From Isoetes taiwanensis (Eukaryota > Streptophyta > Lycopodiopsida > Isoetales > Isoetaceae), in contig JAJEKV010000005.1 of NCBI GenBank assembly GCA_021234155.1, positions 12,889,787 through 12,953,786 on the forward strand: a stretch of DNA of 64,000 nt. Reading direction: 5' to 3'. The notes beneath the pieces were generated by a model, which saw nothing but the letters and a program-made list of their open reading frames with translations, was not told where the DNA came from and searched no databases. This document shows positions 59,134 to 64,000 of the stretch, one piece after another. Numbering within the stretch: position 1 is the first letter of the stretch; each line of letters opens with the position of its first letter. Position numbers and translations under genes: made by a program.

Positions 59134-59379
59134 ATGCAGATGAAGCGTCAAACGGGCCTTAAGCAGTTCTTGTCTAAGAGGGTGGATTCGGTTGGTACCT
59201 CGACCTCTTCTAGCACTCAAGTTCCTCAAGAATCGTTAAGCAAGGATAGTGCGACTGGTCATATTCCTTCTGAGAATGTGGAAACTGAGGTTCCTCCATC
59301 GTCATCTAGTCAGAACGAGCCTATGTTCAAGTGTAGCCAAATGATAGAAAGTTTTGGGCAAAAAAAATATGAAATTTAG
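59134..59379 (+). CDS. Short Ser-rich ORF resembling a hAT N-terminus
   Basis: This 81-codon frame starts MQMKRQTGLKQFLSKR and continues Ser/Thr-rich. Basic starts of this type precede the zinc finger in many hAT transposases. It ends before any domain, within the hAT element near its right end, and is probably a remnant of the parent transposase. Confidence 0.35.
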   Translation: MQMKRQTGLKQFLSKRVDSVGTSTSSSTQVPQESLSKDSATGHIPSENVETEVPPSSSSQNEPMFKCSQMIESFGQKKYEI

Positions 59380-59516
59380 CCAAACGAAAGAATTCATGAT
59401 TGAGAAAAATCGCAGAATTTAGCCAAGTGTTAGAAACTTCAGGCGTTGATTTGAAGCAAATTTAGCTAAAGTTATCCTGGCTACACTAAAATATAGGTGT
59501 AGTAATTTATTCCCTG

Positions 59517-60720
59517 GTACGTACAATGAAGTCAGCTGTAAGAGCTGAGTTACAAAGGCTATCAGGGGATGTGGCATTATCTAAAATTGGATTGCTGGAC
59601 AAATACAAGGTCAGTAATGATGACATCAAGAAGTTTGTATTCTGGTCAAAGGACTTCCTAAAGAATTGGAAGGCTAAAAATACAAAACATAAGGAGACTC
59701 TACCCCCTAAGGTACTGGCCGAGTTGAGAAGAAAAGTGGCCCTTGTGAAGAAGATTACTGGAGAAGAAGACACTGTCCAGTATTCAGTCTCCATTGGGTA
59801 CAAAGGTCTCTTGCCAGAATCAACTTCTTGCCTTAAAAATATATCACTCTTTGTGTTGGATAGCAGGGGTGGAGAGGAGATATGGGCATGAACCAGAAGG
59901 ACTACAGCAGCTTCTTTACCAACTGTATAAGATTGACAACTGAGAGGTCCTTCACTATTGTCATCGTTTGTCCTTCGTGAGTCACACATGCATGCACTAT
60001 CCGCCGCTCATGATCCGAGTGCCTCAAAGTTATTAGGAAGGGATGCCTAATATATGATGTTAAGGATAATGAGCTGCGAACAGAACGGAAGATGGCACAT
60101 GTGATCTTTATTATGATAGCCATGCTGTCAGACGAGGAATATGATATTGCTAAGGCCAAGGGTGACAATAGCAGTGCATGGGAATGTTTTCTTCTAGATG
60201 ATCCAGACTTAAGAACTATATTCTATCATACCGGATCAGGATCGGTCCGTAAGTGATGAGTCGAGAAGAGGATGAGGATGGGACCCCCCTCCTAAGTGGG
60301 GAAATCAAGCACGATCTACAAACTAAGGAGAAGGGCCCCTTAAATAAAAAATGGATTTCCCCGCCTATGGCTGCTTACCTCGCCGGAGGCATTTGCTCCA
60401 ATTGATACAACCCGCTTGGAGCTTCATGTTGAGGTTATATTGCCGAGAGGCTCTTATGGGTGTTAGAAGATGTCACTGCTTTGTGAATGATGAGCAGGCC
60501 AAAGACTTTCTTGAACCATTCCTCATGCATGTGCTTGCCAAATCTCCTAAAGGCCCTTATGGCAACCTGAAATCATCAGCAATCAAAAGTCTCGTGACCG
60601 TCCAATTCGAAAGTGGACGATGGTTCCGTGAGGGAACTAGTAATCCCGTACCGATAAGGAAAGCAATGAACAAATGGGCTGCTAAACCGGCTGCTCAAAG
60701 TAATGTGATCGGCTTAACTT
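59517..60720 (+). pseudogene. ParB-like / methyltransferase-like gene, locus B, 3' part (after hAT insertion)
   Basis: The frame resumes as MKSAVRAELQRL after the target duplication. It then aligns with the locus A methyltransferase-like exons: VQYSVSIGYKGL / VQYRVVQGDCTRL, NISLFVLD / NITLCIAD, LTTERSFTIVIVCPS / VTTSENWRVIIFHSD, and AWECFLL...TIFYHTGSG / CFEHFHIGFYS. The catalytic (D/N/S)PP(Y/F)-like motif is lost. Frameshifts occur near 59,885 and 60,430, with stops at 59,969 and 60,027. The 60,350-60,720 part is in mixed frames (MGVRRCHCFVNDEQAKDFLE) and would be the C-terminal region that lies outside the window in locus A. Confidence 0.5.
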
Positions 60721-61029
60721 AGGGAATATCCTTGCTTCCCCCGGGGTGATGAAAGCAACAATAGAGTAGATTCACGTGTTAACAATGAACTAATTGACAG
60801 GGGCAACCAAACCGAAGGCAACCAAGGCTTACTCTAGTGATTCGCTGGGTTTGCCAAATGAATAGTAAACTAATGTCGGTTTGTGAAGGACGCAGATGGA
60901 ACTAATAGAAAATAACAATTCTAACAAATGGAAGAGCAACGAAGATTAAGGGTGGCGAAGGGGAGAATGATTACCGACGGCGGCAAATAAACCGAAGATG
61001 ATAGGTATGGCCTTGCCCATCGAAATCCC

Positions 61030-61162
61030 ATACCACGCGTGATTTAATTTATATTACCTTTGAATTAAATCGCCAGCGCGTGCTTTGATTATTTTTCGTT
61101 GTCAAACTAAATCACGTCGAGCGCGATTTGGTTAAGACTAACTCAAATCACGCTTGGCGCGT
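61030..61162. repeat. Palindrome cluster B3 upstream of the phosphatase-like pseudogene
   Basis: Four degenerate members (CACGCGTG, CGCCAGCGCGTGC, CACGTCGAGCGCG, CACGCTTGGCGCG) are spaced 35-45 bp apart just before the NIF-like coding region. Confidence 0.6.
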
Positions 61163-61217
61163 TTGTATTGTTTGTGTTATCGTATCTTGTTGACCAGATA
61201 CATGTTTGATGTTTCAG

Positions 61218-61854
61218 CTTGCATTGCGTTTCTAAGAAGGTTGTGGTGTTTGACCTAAACAGAGTCCTTTGCAAGACTTTTCCGAAAAATAAAGTGGCTA
61301 GAGATCAGTTTCATTAGACACCAGTAGAATCAAACACCAAGTGGATCTATCATGGTCGCGACTTGAAGGAGATGCTAGATGAGGCATTCAGGTTATTTCG
61401 AGTTGGTATTTGATCATCCATGGAACTAAGGAACATCAAGGATACTTTGGAGGCACTGGGGGAAATGCGTAGACATTGGTTGACCTTTTGGGATCAGAAC
61501 AAATGAGTGAAGTTCACTAATCCCAAGGATCCAACAGGCAAGCCTATCTTCATCAAACACTTGAGTAACATGATGGATGAACTTGGTATCGAGAATAAGG
61601 ATGATATAATCATAGTGGATGATGATGCTCTCAAATGCTTCTACAATCAAACGCAGGCCCTGAATCCACCATCTTACGATCCAAAAAACTTTGCGACAGA
61701 TGATTTTCTGGTGAAGTTTGTGTCTATTATGAATAATTTGGCTATGGGGATGACGGTGGGTGAAGTGTTAGATTCATACCCAGAACTGGATAGAACGGCT
61801 GACATGGAACCACACCTTGTTAAGTATGTGGAAAAACATAAATTGATCCCTTAA
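61218..61854 (+). pseudogene. FCP1/NIF-like HAD phosphatase pseudogene
   Basis: After an acceptor (TTTCAG), one frame reads KKVVVFDLNRVLC, stop, DEAFRLFRVGI, stop, SSMELRNIKDTLEAL, FWDQNK, stop, PIFIKHLSNM, DDIIIVDDDALKCF and LNPPSYDP, with VEKHKLIP at the end. This is the order of the NLI-interacting-factor (CTD phosphatase-like) HAD domain: DxN.V(L), IWSS, WDQ and V(D)D. The second catalytic Asp is Asn, as in several plant NIF-like proteins. Three in-frame stops (61,318, 61,411, 61,504) keep phase, so decay is by point mutation. It shares the motif-B flank with the other locus B genes. Confidence 0.65.
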
Positions 61855-62089
61855 TGTTTTATTGGAATATATGATATTTTTGTATGATGTTTGTGCCATG
61901 TATCGATAATTTCGAGTCTGAAATTGCCTCGCAAATAATACAATCTGTTATTATCAAACCTAATATTATCATCTAAATGCTCTTCAATTTTGGGCTCATC
62001 TATCTTAGCAACTTGCTCTTCATTTTGGCATATTTCAATTCGCATATGAAACCTAGAAGACGTGATTTTGGAGTTGACATAATCCCAAT

Positions 62090-62560
62090 TTAATTGGATG
62101 ATGGTTGAATAACATCGATATGGATACTTGGAATTGGCAATAGGCGTGATTCAGCTTCTCATAGGTGAGACTTTGGAATTGGTAATAGGTACAAGTAAGC
62201 TCCCAGTGGGTGATGTTGTCTAAGTGGTAGTAATAGGTGTGTGTAGGCTCCACATGGGTGATACTTTGCAGTGTAATAGGTATGAGTCAGCTCCTCATGT
62301 ATTGATAACTCATGGGCAATTCTTTGGACTTGGTAATAGGTGTGAGTAAGCTCTTAATTGGCAGTAGATGGTAAGACTTTGTATTCATAATAGATTTAGG
62401 TAAGCTCCCAATGGGCAATACTTTGGAATCGGTGGTAAGTGTTGGTAATAAATGTGTATGGACTTGCATGGTAGTAGATGTAAGTAGGCTCCTCATAGAC
62501 GATACTTTATATTCAATAATATTGTGGGTAAACTCCGCATGCATGGGTTGAGCAATGGAT
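62090..62560. repeat. Minisatellite, unit about 45-60 bp
   Basis: Degenerate copies of GATACTTTGGAATTGGTAAT..GTGTGAGTAAGCTCC..ATGGG recur about eight times. No coding potential. Confidence 0.75.
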
Positions 62561-62629
62561 GTTGAGTAAGATGAGTAAGCTCCTTAAACATATAGGGTTG
62601 TTGTACTTTGGCCATTGAGAAACTAGACA

Positions 62630-63225
62630 CAGAGCAAGTCGAGGCCAAACCGAGGAATAGTGCTGAAGATGTCCAAACCGAGGCAAGGCAAGCTCCTCAT
62701 GGATATAGATGTGAGTAAAATCCTCATGCATAGGTTGAGCAATGGATGTTGAGTAAGATGGAAAAGTTCCTTGAACATGGCTGTTGTACTCTAGATATTC
62801 AGAAACATGGCTATAGAGGGATTAGTGGAAAACAAAAGAACATGTCCATAGATAGAAATACCATGGGCAAGCATATTTTTGTCCAAACCGAGGCGAGGTC
62901 TCGGCGGAGGTCGAGGCTGAGCTGAGGAATAGTGCCAAGGATGTCCAAACTGAGGCGAGGCCCTAAAGGGGCCGAGCCGAGGAATGAGTGCAAGAATTAC
63001 TAATAGGACTACATGGGTGGACCCAAATCGAGGCGAGGCCCCGGAGCGGCCGAGCTGAGGAAGGGTGCAAAAGAAAAAGGCACATGGCTGGCCCCAAACC
63101 GAGGCGAAGCCCTGGAGGGGCCGAGCCGAGGAAGGGTGCAAAAGAAAAGGGCACATGGGCACATGGGATGTCCAAACCGAGGCGAGGCCCCGGAGGGGCC
63201 GAGCCAAGGAAGAGTGCAAGACGGC
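62630..63225. repeat. GC-rich minisatellite, unit about 60-70 bp
   Basis: Units with CCAAACCGAGGCGAGGCCC, GGAGGGGCCGAGCCGAGGAA and TGCAA recur about six times and become more regular to the right. Long open frames across it are an effect of its composition and not genes. Confidence 0.85.
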
Positions 63226-63229
63226 CGGG

Positions 63230-64000
63230 CCCTTTTCTGGTATTCATATGAGAAAATACAAAAACACGTTTCACTGCAGGAAAAACAATCAGTAATAATG
63301 ATCGTCAGATCATGAGATATGCCTATAATATGTCTTAGGATGCCTACCGAATTACCCCTTAATAGAGGGCAATCCAAAAAACCCACCGTAGGGTGGAATC
63401 ACATTAGTGACTGCCCAAAACTATTTTGTTTATGTCTTGGACGGGTTGCAGATGCCTAAGAAAACTGGATATCACACCTGCACCCAAGAACGAACTGCCA
63501 CGTCAGAAATTTCTAACAGAGGAATAAGCAACGGATGAACCCTAAAATGATGTCTTGCAGCTCCGATTCTGCTCTGATTCTGCTTTGGAATCGCTCAGAT
63601 TTCTGAAAAACACTAGCATTACCTGTTTACCTCGAAATCAGTTCATCAAGCAATGATTTTGGGCCTGTTCAATGACGATTTTGGGGCTGCTTAGCTCGAT
63701 TAAAGGTTGGTCCGATTCGGATTTTTGTTGCTGATGCATCATTATAAATTCCTTTTGCAAAACCGGCTCCAATCCGCGTAAATCTAGTGGCTTTTGAAGA
63801 ACCCTAATATTTGCTCTTCGATTTTTTTCTGCAACGTGGCTCTGAGATGGCAGTGGCCAAGATCTTGGTCAGGGGGTAACCCCCGACCAGGAATATGCAC
63901 CCTGCCCAGGAAATATTGCATCCTGGGCACCCCAAGTGTGATAGAGGGGGCGCCAAGAATCTAAAAAAAAGACATTTGATTGGTGGATTACAATTTAGGA
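63230..64000. other. Terminal stretch without recognised genes
   Basis: I see no supported gene. A short inverted repeat (GGTCAGGGGGTAACCCCCGACC, near 63,870) is present and the region may belong to an LTR, but no ends are visible. Confidence 0.3.

Larger units (their letters stand above)
56238..59516. mobile_element. hAT-type transposon inserted in the methyltransferase-like gene
   Basis: The 8-bp target duplication GTACGTAC occurs at 56,230-56,237 and 59,517-59,524. The ends are CATGGAATAATTTA and, as reverse complement, CAGGGAATAAATTA: hAT-like terminal repeats beginning CA.GG. An 8-bp duplication is the hAT hallmark. Removing the element and one target copy restores the host reading frame (GTA CGT ACA ATG). 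Inside are a short frame starting MQMKRQTGLKQFLSKR (59,134), which resembles hAT N-termini, and unrelated gene fragments. There is no transposase core, so it is non-autonomous. Confidence 0.8.

Noticed and set aside
62791-63386. Several long open frames on both strands
   Set aside because: They arise from the period and GC-rich composition of the minisatellite and have no domain.

Overview
The window reads as nuclear DNA of a land plant. A seed-free plant such as a fern is my best guess, because PPR-like, TPR-CHAT, ankyrin-PGG and ribosomal protein eS1 remnants lie in AT-rich, intron-containing sequence dominated by transposable elements. I cannot name the species. Almost every protein-level match is broken by stops or frameshifts, so most of the window is decaying accessory DNA with very few ordinary genes. 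Some frameshifts at homopolymers could be assembly errors.

The most interesting material is at the two ends. Locus A (1-5.8 kb) and locus B (48.3-61.9 kb) carry diverged copies of the same two-gene arrangement. One gene is a spliced gene with a ParB/sulfiredoxin-like domain and an amino-type (N4-cytosine/N6-adenine) DNA methyltransferase-like domain. It is transcribed away from the second gene, which resembles a eukaryotic putative-transposase family (DUF7869-like: W..F..V.I.....C..C, then IDGMDQ.KT.LPH). Each locus has its own short palindrome, repeated dozens of times only in introns and flanks: GGTATAAATTTATACC in locus A and CACGCCAGGCGTG in locus B. This looks like a family of mobile elements whose accessory DNA-modifying protein has co-diverged with its binding site. 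The nearest analogy I know is the VANC protein/motif pairs of VANDAL transposons, but the protein family here is different.

Layout: 1-5.8 kb locus A; 6-9.1 kb hAT-type zinc-finger and TPR fragments; 9.8 kb a tRNA-derived SINE head; 12,089-17,924 a complete non-autonomous CACTA element with TCA target duplications; 18.2 kb a MITE and tandem repeats; 20.4-21.5 kb ankyrin-PGG pseudogene; 22.0-22.7 kb TPR-CHAT fragment; 23.9-25.6 kb broken MULE transposase; 25.7-26.2 kb LINE-type endonuclease fragment; 26.2-27.8 kb an LTR; 28.6-29.6 kb eS1 (RPS3A) pseudogene; 30.3-30.7 kb a foldback; 31.5-33.6 kb decayed Ty3/gypsy pol with chromodomain; 35.4-36.6 kb unrecognised gag-like reading frames; 37.4-39.1 kb a large protein ending in a histone H3 fold; 39.3-44.9 kb a 2.8-kb tandem duplication; 44.9-48.4 kb a 5'-truncated LINE inserted in the DUF7869-like gene of locus B; 49.9-61.9 kb the rest of locus B, with small acidic and coiled-coil genes, the ParB/methyltransferase gene split by a 3.28-kb hAT element (target duplication GTACGTAC), and an FCP1/NIF-like phosphatase pseudogene; 62-63.2 kb minisatellites.

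The candidate new systems are (i) the ParB-methyltransferase plus DUF7869-like element with locus-specific palindromes and (ii) the fusion of an N-terminal ubiquitin-like module, a zinc-finger-like segment and a histone H3 fold.
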